Shown here in pieces: positions 16,982-26,035 of a DNA stretch of 64,000 bases. This stretch comes from an uncultured Lachnospiraceae bacterium (GTDB lineage Bacteria; Bacillota; Clostridia; Lachnospirales; Lachnospiraceae): assembly GCA_947178125.1 (NCBI GenBank), contig CAMWXB010000005.1:42184-106183 (forward strand), given 5' to 3'. The notes below the pieces were generated by a model, which was given only the letters and a program-made list of their open reading frames with translations, had not been told where the DNA came from and made no database searches. A program made the position numbers and the translations under genes. Position 1 is the stretch's first letter, and each line of letters opens with the position of its first letter.

Positions 16982-19023
16982 TATGCTGTCACCATCCCAA
17001 CGGACTGTAATTCGATATTAGATTCCACTTCATTATAAGATACAACGACCAGATCTTTAAAGTAGTCTTCTGTCAATTTCTTAAAATACGCACGCACGAT
17101 CGGTGAAGTAATGACAATCGGAATCTTGCCTAAATCTTCCAGTTTCTTTGTTTCTGTGCCGACCGAATCCATAATTGCCCTCGTCTTCGTCGGGTCTAAC
17201 GTCAGATATGCACCCTGCTCCGTCTGTTTCACACTTCCCATGATCTCCTGTTCCAGCTTGGGGTCGAGCGTCACAACACTGGTCGTTTCATTGGCTGGGA
17301 AGAACTTATTGGAAATCGCCCGTTTCAGACTCTGTCTGACATATTCAGTCAAGATATCCGTATCCCTCGTCGTTGAAGCATAATCAGCTAACGTTTCAAA
17401 AATTGTCAGCAGGTCTCGAATAGAAATTCCTTCCGAAAGCAGATTCTGCAATACTTTCTGTATCTCACCAAGCCCAAGCAGCTTCGGTACGAGTTCTTCC
17501 ACCAGAGATGGATTGCTCTCCTTCAGGTTGTTGACAAGGTTCTGTACATCCTGTCTGGTCAGCAGTTCCGCTATGTACTGCCTGATGATTTCCGTCAAAT
17601 GGGTCGCAATGATGGATGGCGGATCAACGACCGTATAACCCATACTTTCCGCACGCTCCCGCTGTCCTTCCGTAATCCAGATGGCCGGCAGATGGAACGA
17701 AGGCTCAAATGTCGGAATACCGGTAATTTCTTCCTCCACATACCCCGGATTCATCGCCATATAGTGGTCGAAAAGGATTTCTCCTTCGCTGACCTGTACA
17801 CCTTTTATTTTAATAATATACTGATTCGGATTCAACTGAATATTATCACGCAGACGAATGATCGGCACGACCGTACCAAGCTCTAGCGCAATCTGTCTAC
17901 GGATCATAACAACACGGTCTAACAGATCGCCGCCCTGATTGACATCCGCTAACGGAATGATACCATAACCAAACTCCAACTCGATCGGATCGACCTGCAG
18001 CAGAGAGGTAACATTCTCCGGCTGCCGGATTTCTTCCGCCGCCGCTTCTTCCGTATCCACTTCACTCTCGATCTCCGCCGTTTCGATCGTTCCGGAAATG
18101 ATCCTTGCCACGATGATAAAGCACAGTCCCAGCGCTACGAAAATCACCGTATTCAAAGGCGTAATAATACCCAGCGCCGCAATAACGCTTCCTACCATAT
18201 AAAGGACCTTGGGCACGCCGAATAACTGGCTGACGAGCACCGTACCGAAATCCGCGTCTTTGGAACCTTTCGTAACGAGGATACCAGTCGAAAGCGAAAT
18301 GAGCAGGGACGGGATCTGGCTTACCAGTCCGTCACCGATGGTCAGGATCGCATAACGGTTCAGCGCATCCTCAAATTCCATATTCTGCCGCAATATCCCC
18401 ATCGCAATACCGCCGATGATATTGATCGCCGTAATGAAAAGACCTGCCGCAGCGTCCCCCTTAACGTACTTTACGGCACCATCCATCGAGCCGAAGAAAT
18501 TCGATTCTTCCTGAATCTTTTCACGCCGTACCTTTGCCTCTGCATCCGTGATCGCGCCGGTATTCAAGTCCGCATCGATCGCCATCTGCTTACCCGGCAT
18601 AGCGTCCAGCGTAAATCTTGCCGTTACCTCAGCAACACGTTCCGTACCTTTATTGATAATCATGAACTGTACAATGATCAGAATAATAAATACGATAACA
18701 CCGATGATCAGATCGCCGCCGCCGACATATTGTCCGAATGTCTCGACAACGTTTCCCGGCTGTCCGGATGTCAGAATCAATCTGGTAGAGGATACGTTCA
18801 GTGCAATTCTGAATACTGTCGTGAAAAGTAAAATCGTAGGAAAATATGACATCTTTAACACTTCATTCGCAAACATACACCCGAACATGACCGTAAAAGC
18901 GACCGATATATTACATGCAAGCAATACATCCAGAAGCCATGACGGTATCGGAACGATCAGCATAATAAACGCTGCAAGCAAATACAGCGCAACACCGACA
19001 TCCGCCTTTTTCAAACTCCCCAT
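16981..19023 (-). CDS. flhA: Flagellar type III export gate protein FlhA
   Basis: FlhA forms the nonameric export gate ring and couples proton flux to substrate export. The 680-residue protein has about eight N-terminal membrane segments (residues ~13-310). The conserved cytoplasmic loop holds RFTLDAMPGKQMAIDADLN, the FHIPEC signature region. A large cytoplasmic domain with export-chaperone docking surfaces follows. The length is normal. The ATG follows an AAAGGAGAAGAGG tract. It lies 53 bases after a complex inverted-repeat element that separates it from flhB. Confidence 0.97.
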   Translation of the reverse strand: MGSLKKADVGVALYLLAAFIMLIVPIPSWLLDVLLACNISVAFTVMFGCMFANEVLKMSYFPTILLFTTVFRIALNVSSTRLILTSGQPGNVVETFGQYVGGGDLIIGVIVFIILIIVQFMIINKGTERVAEVTARFTLDAMPGKQMAIDADLNTGAITDAEAKVRREKIQEESNFFGSMDGAVKYVKGDAAAGLFITAINIIGGIAMGILRQNMEFEDALNRYAILTIGDGLVSQIPSLLISLSTGILVTKGSKDADFGTVLVSQLFGVPKVLYMVGSVIAALGIITPLNTVIFVALGLCFIIVARIISGTIETAEIESEVDTEEAAAEEIRQPENVTSLLQVDPIELEFGYGIIPLADVNQGGDLLDRVVMIRRQIALELGTVVPIIRLRDNIQLNPNQYIIKIKGVQVSEGEILFDHYMAMNPGYVEEEITGIPTFEPSFHLPAIWITEGQRERAESMGYTVVDPPSIIATHLTEIIRQYIAELLTRQDVQNLVNNLKESNPSLVEELVPKLLGLGEIQKVLQNLLSEGISIRDLLTIFETLADYASTTRDTDILTEYVRQSLKRAISNKFFPANETTSVVTLDPKLEQEIMGSVKQTEQGAYLTLDPTKTRAIMDSVGTETKKLEDLGKIPIVITSPIVRAYFKKLTEDYFKDLVVVSYNEVESNIELQSVGMVTA

Positions 19024-19075
19024 ATCCTCTTCTCCTTTCCCCTATATTCTATCTTATCTATAATCCCTCTAATGA

Positions 19076-19185
19076 CAGAATCGCTGCCAGCGATTCTGCC
19101 GGGCGAAAAAATCTGCTTTGCAGATGTAGAACTTTCTGGCGTCCCGTCCAATAGCGGGACGTCTTTAGAAGTTCTTTTCGCCCTA
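19076..19185 (-). repeat. Multi-helix intercistronic element, copy A (flhB/flhA)
   Basis: On the minus strand the element starts in the flhB TAG stop codon and forms an outer helix GGGCGAAAA/TTTTCGCCC (arms 19175-19183 and 19101-19109). Inside is a long helix (AGAACTT/AAGTTCT, then GTCCCG/CGGGAC) with apical loop CTATTGGA, and a small hairpin ATCTGC/GCAGAT. After the outer helix comes a perfect 10-bp terminal hairpin (19076-19098). Copy B at 35791-35879 has the same architecture and the same opening consensus. No U-tract follows, so it is not an obvious terminator. Function unknown. Confidence 0.85.
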
Positions 19186-20295
19186 GACTTTACCCTGTAA
19201 GTGATATACGAAAGCAAGTACTTCCGCGACCGCCTGATAAAGCTCCGGCGGTACAATGCCGCCCACTTCCACGTTTGCATACAGCATCCTGGCAAGCGGC
19301 TTATTCTCAACAATTTCTATATGGTTTTCCTTTGCCGTATCTTTAATCTTCTGTGCCAGATAATCCGCACCTTTGGCCACTACATAAGGCGCATCATAAA
19401 TCTCCGGGTCATACTTGATCGCCACTGCATAATGCGTCGGATTCGTAATAACAACATCCGCTTCGGGCAACTGCTGCATCATACGCCTTCTGGAGGCTTC
19501 CATCATCCTCTGCCTCTGCTTGCCCTTGACTGCAGGATCACCTTCCTGGTTCTTATACTCATCCTTTACTTCCTGTTTGGTCATCTTCATGTCTTTCTTG
19601 AACTTGAACTTCTGATAAATAAAATCAGCCGCCGCAATTAAAGTATAAAAAAAGCAAATCCGCAGACCCAGATTAACGACCAGATCACCAATCTGTGCAA
19701 TCGCCTGATTTAAAGATATCCCATACAACAGAAAAATACTGGGTGCATGCTTGATCAAGTAAGAATAGACCGCATACACGATAATCGCTATTTTAGCAAT
19801 CGACTTCACCAGTTCTACAAGAGAATTGGGAGAAAAAAGCCGCTTAATCCCGCTGACAGGATTCATCTTGCTGAACTTTGGTTTCATCGGCTTCGTCGTG
19901 ATCTTCCATTTTACCTGAAGCAGATTCGTAACAAAAGCAAGAAAAAAACCGACAAAAAATATTGGCCCGAGGATAGACAGAATCCTCGTCAACATTCTGA
20001 TAAAGATTGCCCGCCATGTAATCTCCTGAATATATCCATCATACATTTTAACATATTCCGGTATCTGTGAGTAGATATTCTGAAAAAAAGAAATAAAACT
20101 CACACCAATATTGCCGACCCAGAATTTCATCAACAGAAAAAGCCCTAACAGCATGGCTGCATTGACTACCTCCCGGCTCTTGGCAACCTGTCCTTCATTC
20201 CTGGCATCAGTTAACTTCTTGGAAGTAGGCTCTTCTGTTTTCTCACCGCCTGGTCCATCCTTTGCAAAGAACTGAAGATTATATTGTAAGATCAC
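19183..20295 (-). CDS. flhB: Flagellar export switch protein FlhB
   Basis: FlhB switches export specificity from rod/hook to filament substrates by self-cleavage. The protein has the N-terminal signature NLQFFAKDGPGGEKTEEPTS, four membrane segments, and the cleavage motif NPTH in VVITNPTHYAVAIKY. The longest frame starts with GTG at 20305-20307 directly after AAGGGT. The GTG four codons later (20293-20295, VILQYNLQFF) has an AAGGGTGTGA site eight bases upstream and is the likelier start, giving about 370 residues. Its TAG stop forms the first base pairs of element A. Confidence 0.95.
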   Translation of the reverse strand: MILQYNLQFFAKDGPGGEKTEEPTSKKLTDARNEGQVAKSREVVNAAMLLGLFLLMKFWVGNIGVSFISFFQNIYSQIPEYVKMYDGYIQEITWRAIFIRMLTRILSILGPIFFVGFFLAFVTNLLQVKWKITTKPMKPKFSKMNPVSGIKRLFSPNSLVELVKSIAKIAIIVYAVYSYLIKHAPSIFLLYGISLNQAIAQIGDLVVNLGLRICFFYTLIAAADFIYQKFKFKKDMKMTKQEVKDEYKNQEGDPAVKGKQRQRMMEASRRRMMQQLPEADVVITNPTHYAVAIKYDPEIYDAPYVVAKGADYLAQKIKDTAKENHIEIVENKPLARMLYANVEVGGIVPPELYQAVAEVLAFVYHLQGKV

Positions 20296-20342
20296 CCCAG
20301 CAATCACACCCTTCTTCTATCCGGTCGAAGATTCTCCGATTT

Positions 20343-21128
20343 TTAACCCGTCATCCCTATGGCGAACGCGTTCATCAGTTCCTTCATTTCCCGAAAAACA
20401 AAATCTGCAGCGCCGGGCAGCATCCGGACCGTCAAGAACATGATGGCCAGACCTGTCAATACTTTCATCTGTATACCAACCGAAAACATATTCATCTGCG
20501 GCGCAATCTTTGCAAGGATTCCGAGCACACAGTTCAACAGAAGTATGACACAGAATATCGGCAGACAAATTCGAAAACCAATAATGATATAGTCACTCAT
20601 AAACCGTATCAGAGAATTAATTAATGACTCCGTATTAAAGACAGCGCCGCTTACCGGTATCAGAGTAAAAGTATCCAGCAGCGCTTTTATTAAATACTGA
20701 TACATACCTGTAATAAGCAAAAACAGAGAAAACATATACTGATAAAACACACCGCTGAAGGTCGCGCTTTCTCTCGTCAAAGGATCCATCAGCGACACCA
20801 TGGACAATCCAATCTCCATATCGGAAATACGCCCAGCAAAAGAAGCGACCGTCATGCAGAGCTGCGCTCCCCATCCGATCAGAAAACCGGTTACAGCTTC
20901 TTTCATGACAATAACCGCATATTCCGATACCGTATTATAAATCACTTCGTTATGATCCAAATAGGAAAACAACAGATAGGCGATAAAAATACTGAACCCG
21001 ACTTTGACCCTGCGCGGTACGGTATTATCCATTCCAAAAAGCGGTGCAATATAAATAAAACAAGACACACGCACCAGGACCAATAAAAAAAATTCCAAAT
21101 CCGCATAGGTAAAAGAAATGTCTATCAT
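20343..21128 (-). CDS. fliR: Flagellar export gate protein FliR
   Basis: FliR is an integral membrane subunit of the FliP-FliQ-FliR export gate core. The 261-residue protein has about six hydrophobic segments. It contains the family stretch GFLIGWGAQLCMTVASFAGR and DMEIGLSMVSLMDP, with a conserved hydrophobic C-terminal region. It sits between fliQ and flhB, the standard order. No odd features were seen. Confidence 0.95.
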   Translation of the reverse strand: MIDISFTYADLEFFLLVLVRVSCFIYIAPLFGMDNTVPRRVKVGFSIFIAYLLFSYLDHNEVIYNTVSEYAVIVMKEAVTGFLIGWGAQLCMTVASFAGRISDMEIGLSMVSLMDPLTRESATFSGVFYQYMFSLFLLITGMYQYLIKALLDTFTLIPVSGAVFNTESLINSLIRFMSDYIIIGFRICLPIFCVILLLNCVLGILAKIAPQMNMFSVGIQMKVLTGLAIMFLTVRMLPGAADFVFREMKELMNAFAIGMTG

Positions 21129-21149
21129 GTAAATCTCCTTACCTCTCTG

Positions 21150-21419
21150 CTATCTGATATACAAACTGAAATTTGACCACAATTCGTGCATATATTCAAT
21201 AATATTATTCAATATCCAATGCCCCAATACCATCAATGTCACAAAAATAGCGAGCACTTTCGGAACAAAGGTCAGCGTCTGTTCCTGAATCGATGTTACC
21301 GTCTGAAAAATACTGATTGCAAGGCCCACGCACAAAGATACGAGCAGCGGGGGTGCAGCACATTTAATGATCAAAAACAAAGCCTGACTCGCAATCGCGG
21401 TCACGTCATCTATTGTCAT
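21150..21419 (-). CDS. fliQ: Flagellar export gate protein FliQ
   Basis: FliQ is a small two-helix subunit of the flagellar export gate. The 89-residue product has two membrane segments and the family motifs LIIKCAAPPLLVSLCVGLAI and SIFQTVTSIQEQTLTFVPK. It is followed by fliR after about 20 bases. It is separated from fliP by about 85 bases that hold a near-perfect palindrome. Confidence 0.96.
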   Translation of the reverse strand: MTIDDVTAIASQALFLIIKCAAPPLLVSLCVGLAISIFQTVTSIQEQTLTFVPKVLAIFVTLMVLGHWILNNIIEYMHELWSNFSLYIR

Positions 21420-21461
21420 ACATATACCCCCTGTGCGCTCCGATGCACATTTCCATCAATA

Positions 21462-21482
21462 GTTTGAAAGCAGCTTTCAAAC
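21462..21482. repeat. Palindrome between fliP and fliQ
   Basis: Ten-base arms GTTTGAAAGC and GCTTTCAAAC flank a single central A. As RNA it would form an 8-bp stem with a 5-base loop. There is no U-run after it. It could be a translation or stability element between fliP and fliQ, or a protein-binding site. Confidence 0.7.
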
Positions 21483-21504
21483 ATTTCCACTCCCTTCTAC
21501 ACGG

Positions 21505-22398
21505 TCAGTAAAATGTCCTGACAAGACTTCCGATTACCCAATACCATCCATCTGCCAAAACGAACAGCAGAATTTTGAATGGCATGGAAATGGTCGTCGG
21601 CGGCAGCATCATCATACCCATACTCATCAGGACAGATGCAACTACCATATCGATTACAATAAAAGGAATATACAATAAAAAACCAATCATAAATGCCGTA
21701 CGCAGTTCGCTGATGATAAAACTCGGAACGAGCACACTAAATGGAATATCGTCCAGATTCGTTCCATCCCATTCGGTACGGCTGATATCCAGAAAAAGCC
21801 TTACATCCCGCTCCTGTGTATGGGGATACATAAACTCCCTGATTGGAACAGCCGCCGCATAAAAAGCCTCCTCCTGGTCGAGTTCCCCCGCTTCAAAAGG
21901 TACGACTGCATCTGTATAGATGCTCGAAATCGTCGGCTGCATAATAAAGAACGTCAAAAACAGCGCCAGACCGATCATAACATTGTTCGGTGGAGCCGAC
22001 TGTGTATTGAGCGCTGCCCTCGTAAAATGCAGAACAATGATAATTCTGGTAAACGAGGTCAACATAACAATCAATGACGGCGCTATAGCAATCAATGTAA
22101 GAGTAAGCAGAATCCGCAATGCACCATTCAACGTACCATTACCATCGTTATATGTAACCGTCACTGTATTTGCAATATTCAATTCCTGCAGATCTTCAGC
22201 CGACTCTGATGCTCCCGGTTCATCAATATTGGTACGCTCGACCGTATCACCAGTCAAATTAGAGTCTACATGGGAAAGTCCACTTTCTGCATATACAATA
22301 TCTTTCTCATGGATAAACATCGTGATAAACAATATGCCTGCCAGAAACAGCAGGCATAATATCCTTTTCACTTGGTATCCGGAAAAATATTTTTTCAT
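21505..22398 (-). CDS. fliP: Flagellar export gate protein FliP
   Basis: FliP is the pentameric core of the export gate. After an N-terminal hydrophobic signal-like segment (residues ~10-28) and a ~50-residue acidic periplasmic-side stretch, the family core begins at about residue 98: LTLIAIAPSLIVMLTSFTRI and FTRAALNTQSAPPNNVMIGL. The C-terminal SMGMMMLPPTTISMPFKILL is also typical. At 297 residues it is longer than the usual ~220-250 because of the N-terminal extension, as in many Gram-positive FliP proteins. It follows fliO closely. Confidence 0.96.
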   Translation of the reverse strand: MKKYFSGYQVKRILCLLFLAGILFITMFIHEKDIVYAESGLSHVDSNLTGDTVERTNIDEPGASESAEDLQELNIANTVTVTYNDGNGTLNGALRILLTLTLIAIAPSLIVMLTSFTRIIIVLHFTRAALNTQSAPPNNVMIGLALFLTFFIMQPTISSIYTDAVVPFEAGELDQEEAFYAAAVPIREFMYPHTQERDVRLFLDISRTEWDGTNLDDIPFSVLVPSFIISELRTAFMIGFLLYIPFIVIDMVVASVLMSMGMMMLPPTTISMPFKILLFVLADGWYWVIGSLVRTFY

Positions 22399-22407
22399 CC
22401 TTATCGC

Positions 22408-22797
22408 CTACTCACTTTTATTTCGGTCTTCTTCTTTTTCCAGAATCGTCTTCTTTTGCATTTTTTCAAACAATTCCTTAAAACTCATTTGTTCATTATT
22501 CGCACTGCTAGAAAACGTCAACTGATCTTCTGGAACCTCTGTCAACATTGTAACAGAATCTTTCCCGATTGCAACTGCCAAATATTTCTGCCCAACACGA
22601 ATAATCTGAATGTACTTACTATTCGCAAGCTGGAACGTCTCGACAACTTCCAGATTTGCATTTGTCCTTTTACCTTTCTGGTATCCCGCTATCCACTTCG
22701 TCGTCCAGTAAGTAATCGCCAGAACAAAAACAAATAAAATAAGCACAGTCATAAACTGCAGATAAGCATTTGCACTGTTGGAAACAGTCAATACCAT
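22408..22797 (-). CDS. fliO: Flagellar biosynthesis protein FliO (FliZ)
   Basis: FliO is a small membrane chaperone that helps FliP assemble. The 129-residue product has one N-terminal membrane segment (about residues 15-35) and the family-type soluble part LEVVETFQLANSKYIQIIRV followed by GQKYLAVAIGKDSVTMLTEV. Its ATG directly follows the cheY stop codon with no gap, which suggests coupled translation. B. subtilis has the same cheY-fliZ-fliP order. Confidence 0.9.
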   Translation of the reverse strand: MVLTVSNSANAYLQFMTVLILFVFVLAITYWTTKWIAGYQKGKRTNANLEVVETFQLANSKYIQIIRVGQKYLAVAIGKDSVTMLTEVPEDQLTFSSSANNEQMSFKELFEKMQKKTILEKEEDRNKSE

Positions 22798-23160
22798 TTA
22801 TCCTACTACCTTCTTCACCGCTTCCAACACACGGTCAGCCTGGAACGGCTTTACAATGAAGTCTTTCGCACCTGACTGAATAGACTCGATGACCATTGCC
22901 TGCTGTCCCATAGCAGAACACATGATAACCATAGCTCCCGGATCGGTCTCTTTGATCTTTTTCAACGCCTGAATACCATCCATCTCAGGCATCGTAATAT
23001 CCATCAGTACAAGATCCGGTTTCAGTTCATTATACTTTTCAACTGCTTTAGCACCATTTTCAGCTTCGCCTGCGACATTATATCCGTTCTTTGTCAGGAT
23101 ATCCTTAATCATCATACGCATGAATGCTGCATCATCACATACTAAAATATTCTTTGCCAT
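22798..23160 (-). CDS. cheY: Chemotaxis response regulator CheY
   Basis: CheY carries the phosphoryl signal from CheA to the flagellar switch. The stand-alone receiver of 120 residues has the acidic pair in LVCDDAAFMR, the phospho-acceptor aspartate in DLVLMDITMPEMDG (about residue 54), the switch threonine/serine region VIMCSAMGQ and the lysine in DFIVKPF. It lies between fliY, encoding its phosphatase and switch target, and fliO. Confidence 0.97.
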   Translation of the reverse strand: MAKNILVCDDAAFMRMMIKDILTKNGYNVAGEAENGAKAVEKYNELKPDLVLMDITMPEMDGIQALKKIKETDPGAMVIMCSAMGQQAMVIESIQSGAKDFIVKPFQADRVLEAVKKVVG

Positions 23161-23210
23161 TCTCTTTTTCTCCTATTACATATTTTTATAAATTAATTTT
23201 AATAGTATCA

Positions 23211-24449
23211 CTATTTAATGATTTCAGTTACCCTGACACCAAAGCTTTCTTCGATGACAACAACCTCGCCCTTCGCAACAAACTTGCCATTGACCAGTAC
23301 GTCAATCGGTTCGCCTGCAATTTTATCGAGTTCAATAATCGTGCCTGGTGCAAAGTCCAAAATATCTGAAATAGATTTGGCAGTTCTTCCGAGTTCAACC
23401 GTAACTTCAAGCGGTACATCCTTAATCAGATCGATATTCTCCTGCGGCTGCATCGGATTGAACGCTCCGGCAAAATTCTGGAACTGAGCCGGCTGAATAC
23501 TCATATTAGGCTGCATCTGCATCTGTGGCATCATCTGCGGCATACCCATCTGCATTTGCGGCATTCCCATCTGCATCTGTGGCATACCCATCTGCATTTG
23601 CGGCATTCCCATCTGCATCTGACTCATATCCATCTGCGGCATACCTGCCTGCATCTGGTTCATATCCATCTGCGGTGCCGCCGGAGCCGGTGCAGGTTCC
23701 GGAGCCGGTGCAGACGCTGAAGCTGCATCTCCTCCCATCTGGGCTCCCAAGAAAGTACTGCACAATTCCTTCGCAAATTCTATCGGATACAACTGCATGA
23801 TCGTTGAATCTACCAATTCCGAAATCTGCATACGGAACGCAATTTTCACAAAAGTTCCTGCAAGGAATTCCGCTATCTCGCCGCCTTCCTTAAATTCGGT
23901 CAAATCTACAAGACTTGCTTCCGGCGGACTGATATCAATCATCTTCCCAAGCATCGTGGAAAGAGACGTTGCAGCAGAACCCATCATCTGATTCATCGCT
24001 TCGGAAATCGCACTAAGGTGCAGTTCCCCCAACTCTCCATCCGTGTTACTGCCATCACCGCCCATCATCAGGTCTGTTATGACTTTAACATCATGCTCCT
24101 TCAAAATCAAAATATTAGATCCATCCAGACCAACCGTATATTTAATCTGAATAAATACGCATGGCCTTTCATATTCTGACAATACATTTCCCCATCTTGC
24201 CAGACTTACGACCGGAGTCGTAATATTTACTTTCTGATTAACAAGAGAAAATAACGTTGTGGCGGAAGACCCCATACTGATATTGGCAACTTCGCCAATG
24301 GCATCTTTTTCAATATCCGATATCAGTTCTTCATCTATTGCCGATGTGTCACCTGCTGATGCTGTATCAGCCGATGAATCATCACTCGCGGAATCACCAC
24401 CACCATTCAGCAGCGCATTTATTTCATCCTGTGATAACATTCCGTCCAT
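23211..24449 (-). CDS. fliY: Flagellar switch phosphatase FliY (CheC-like plus FliN)
   Basis: FliY is both a CheY-P phosphatase and part of the switch complex. The N-terminus MDGMLSQDEINALLNGGGD resembles the CheY-binding peptide of FliM. Two CheC-type signatures follow (EVANISMGS and EAMNQMMGS). A Met/Gln/Pro-rich linker (about residues 262-312) then holds tandem MQMGMPQ heptads. The C-terminal FliN domain has VTVELGRTAKSISDILDFAP. It replaces a separate fliN. The repeats are encoded by near-identical 21-bp units, so length may vary. Confidence 0.96.
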   Translation of the reverse strand: MDGMLSQDEINALLNGGGDSASDDSSADTASAGDTSAIDEELISDIEKDAIGEVANISMGSSATTLFSLVNQKVNITTPVVSLARWGNVLSEYERPCVFIQIKYTVGLDGSNILILKEHDVKVITDLMMGGDGSNTDGELGELHLSAISEAMNQMMGSAATSLSTMLGKMIDISPPEASLVDLTEFKEGGEIAEFLAGTFVKIAFRMQISELVDSTIMQLYPIEFAKELCSTFLGAQMGGDAASASAPAPEPAPAPAAPQMDMNQMQAGMPQMDMSQMQMGMPQMQMGMPQMQMGMPQMQMGMPQMMPQMQMQPNMSIQPAQFQNFAGAFNPMQPQENIDLIKDVPLEVTVELGRTAKSISDILDFAPGTIIELDKIAGEPIDVLVNGKFVAKGEVVVIEESFGVRVTEIIK

Positions 24450-24453
24450 GCTC

Positions 24454-25437
24454 CTATTCCTCCCCCTCTCTAAATACCGACGTCACCCTGACAGCATACT
24501 TATCTTTATTGGAACCGGGCAATGCGGTAAATTTCTTTATATTTCCTACATATACATTCAAATCATTATCCACATTTGTGTCCAGCCGTATAATATCGCC
24601 AAGCTGCAAATTAACAAAATCCGTTACGCTTATTCTGCTCCTTCCAAGAACAGCTTTTATTGGAACATCTACCCTTCGTAACAATGCTTCAATATATTCG
24701 TCGTACTCTTCTTCATCCTGCTCCTGCATATTTGCATACCAGAACTTGGTATTCAGCTTATCCATTACGCTTTCCAGTGTAAAGAATGGCAGACAGACAT
24801 TCATCAATCCTTCTACTTCCCCAATCTTAATGCTCAGGGTAACAATTGCGATCATATCATTTGGCGCTATAATCTGTGCGAACTGAGAATTTGTCTCAAT
24901 CCGCTCCAAAACAGGATTAATATCTACTACATTTCTCCAAGGCTCCCGCATAAGCTGCATACAGATTACCATCATTTTCTCGATAATCGTCATTTCTATC
25001 TCGGAAAATTCCCTGTTCTTCTCCAGCGGATCGCCATGCCCGCCAAGCATCCTGTCTATCATTGCAAAACCCAGATTTGATGCCAACTCCACCAGAATTG
25101 TTCCGCCAAGCGGCTGAAAATCAACAATTCCCAAAATCAATGGATTAGAAAGCGCATTGCTGAATTCCGAAAAGATGACCGTCTCTGAACTCGTTACAAC
25201 CACCTGTACATTCTTTCTCAGATAGACCGGAAGACTCGTTGATAACAATCTTCCGTAATGTTCAAAAATAATTTCCAGAGTACGAAGATGCTCTTTGGAG
25301 AATTTCGTAGGTCGCTTAAAGTCATAATTCTTGACCTGCTTATCTCTTGAATCCTGTAACTGTTCTGTATCCACTTCACCGCTGCTCAAGGCAGCGAGCA
25401 AATTATCAATCTCACTTTGAGACAGTACCTCGCCCAC
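24454..25437 (-). CDS. fliM: Flagellar motor switch protein FliM
   Basis: FliM is the C-ring protein that binds CheY-P. The N-terminal CheY-binding motif is LSQSEIDNLLAAL. The CheC-like middle domain includes NPLILGIVDFQPLGGTILVE and AMIDRMLGGHG, and a C-terminal SpoA-like domain follows (RISVTDFVNLQLGDIIRLD). The 327 residues are typical. It ends four bases before the fliY start, and the fliY ribosome binding site lies inside its last codons. Confidence 0.97.
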   Translation of the reverse strand: MGEVLSQSEIDNLLAALSSGEVDTEQLQDSRDKQVKNYDFKRPTKFSKEHLRTLEIIFEHYGRLLSTSLPVYLRKNVQVVVTSSETVIFSEFSNALSNPLILGIVDFQPLGGTILVELASNLGFAMIDRMLGGHGDPLEKNREFSEIEMTIIEKMMVICMQLMREPWRNVVDINPVLERIETNSQFAQIIAPNDMIAIVTLSIKIGEVEGLMNVCLPFFTLESVMDKLNTKFWYANMQEQDEEEYDEYIEALLRRVDVPIKAVLGRSRISVTDFVNLQLGDIIRLDTNVDNDLNVYVGNIKKFTALPGSNKDKYAVRVTSVFREGEE

Positions 25438-25488
25438 GAAAACTCACCTCCCTGTGTTCGTATATTTGCTCAATATATAAGCATAGGG

Positions 25489-26001
25489 CTATGAGTACAT
25501 AATACTGCTAAATGCCACATCAAATATAAAATCAGAATCGAACATCCTCTGTAATTCTGCAATAATTTCCTGTTTAATCTGTTCTTCGTTTTCCCTTGCC
25601 TCATCCATCGTATACTGGCCAAAAACATCATTGACCTTATCCATGATCAACGATTGCTGAGGTGACAGATCGGAAGTATATTTTTTGAATCCATCCGACT
25701 TTGTATTAATGGAAAAACTAACAGAAACCAGACAATAATGATCTGCTCCATCCTCACCCTTCTTAAGAGAAATCGTCATAGACTCCGGAATCGTATATAC
25801 CTCGATATCTTCCATCGGAATGACTGTTTCTGTCTCCCCTGTCTGTGCCGTCAATTCCAGATTAAGCGCCGTTGCAATGTTATCGACCAATGCCGCCGTC
25901 TTTCTGGATGCGCTTGTTACACTGAACATCATGATGGCCGTCAGAACAACGTTTACGATCAGCAATGCCAGTATAATAACAGAAATCAAATTTTTCTTCA
26001 T
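25489..26001 (-). CDS. fliL: Flagellar basal-body-associated protein FliL
   Basis: FliL is a single-pass membrane protein that supports stator function. The product has one N-terminal membrane segment (KNLISVIILALLIVNVVLTA) and a C-terminal domain with family-like spacing (SFSINTKSDGFKKYTSDLSP). It ends in SDFIFDVAFSSIMYS. Sequence similarity is weak, as usual for FliL, so the call leans on size and position between motB and fliM. The longest frame adds 11 codons that contain the GGGGAGG ribosome binding site; the ATG at 25999-26001 is preferred. Confidence 0.85.
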   Translation of the reverse strand: MKKNLISVIILALLIVNVVLTAIMMFSVTSASRKTAALVDNIATALNLELTAQTGETETVIPMEDIEVYTIPESMTISLKKGEDGADHYCLVSVSFSINTKSDGFKKYTSDLSPQQSLIMDKVNDVFGQYTMDEARENEEQIKQEIIAELQRMFDSDFIFDVAFSSIMYS

Positions 26002-26035
26002 TACAAATACTTCCTCCCCTTTAATGTTATTCACT

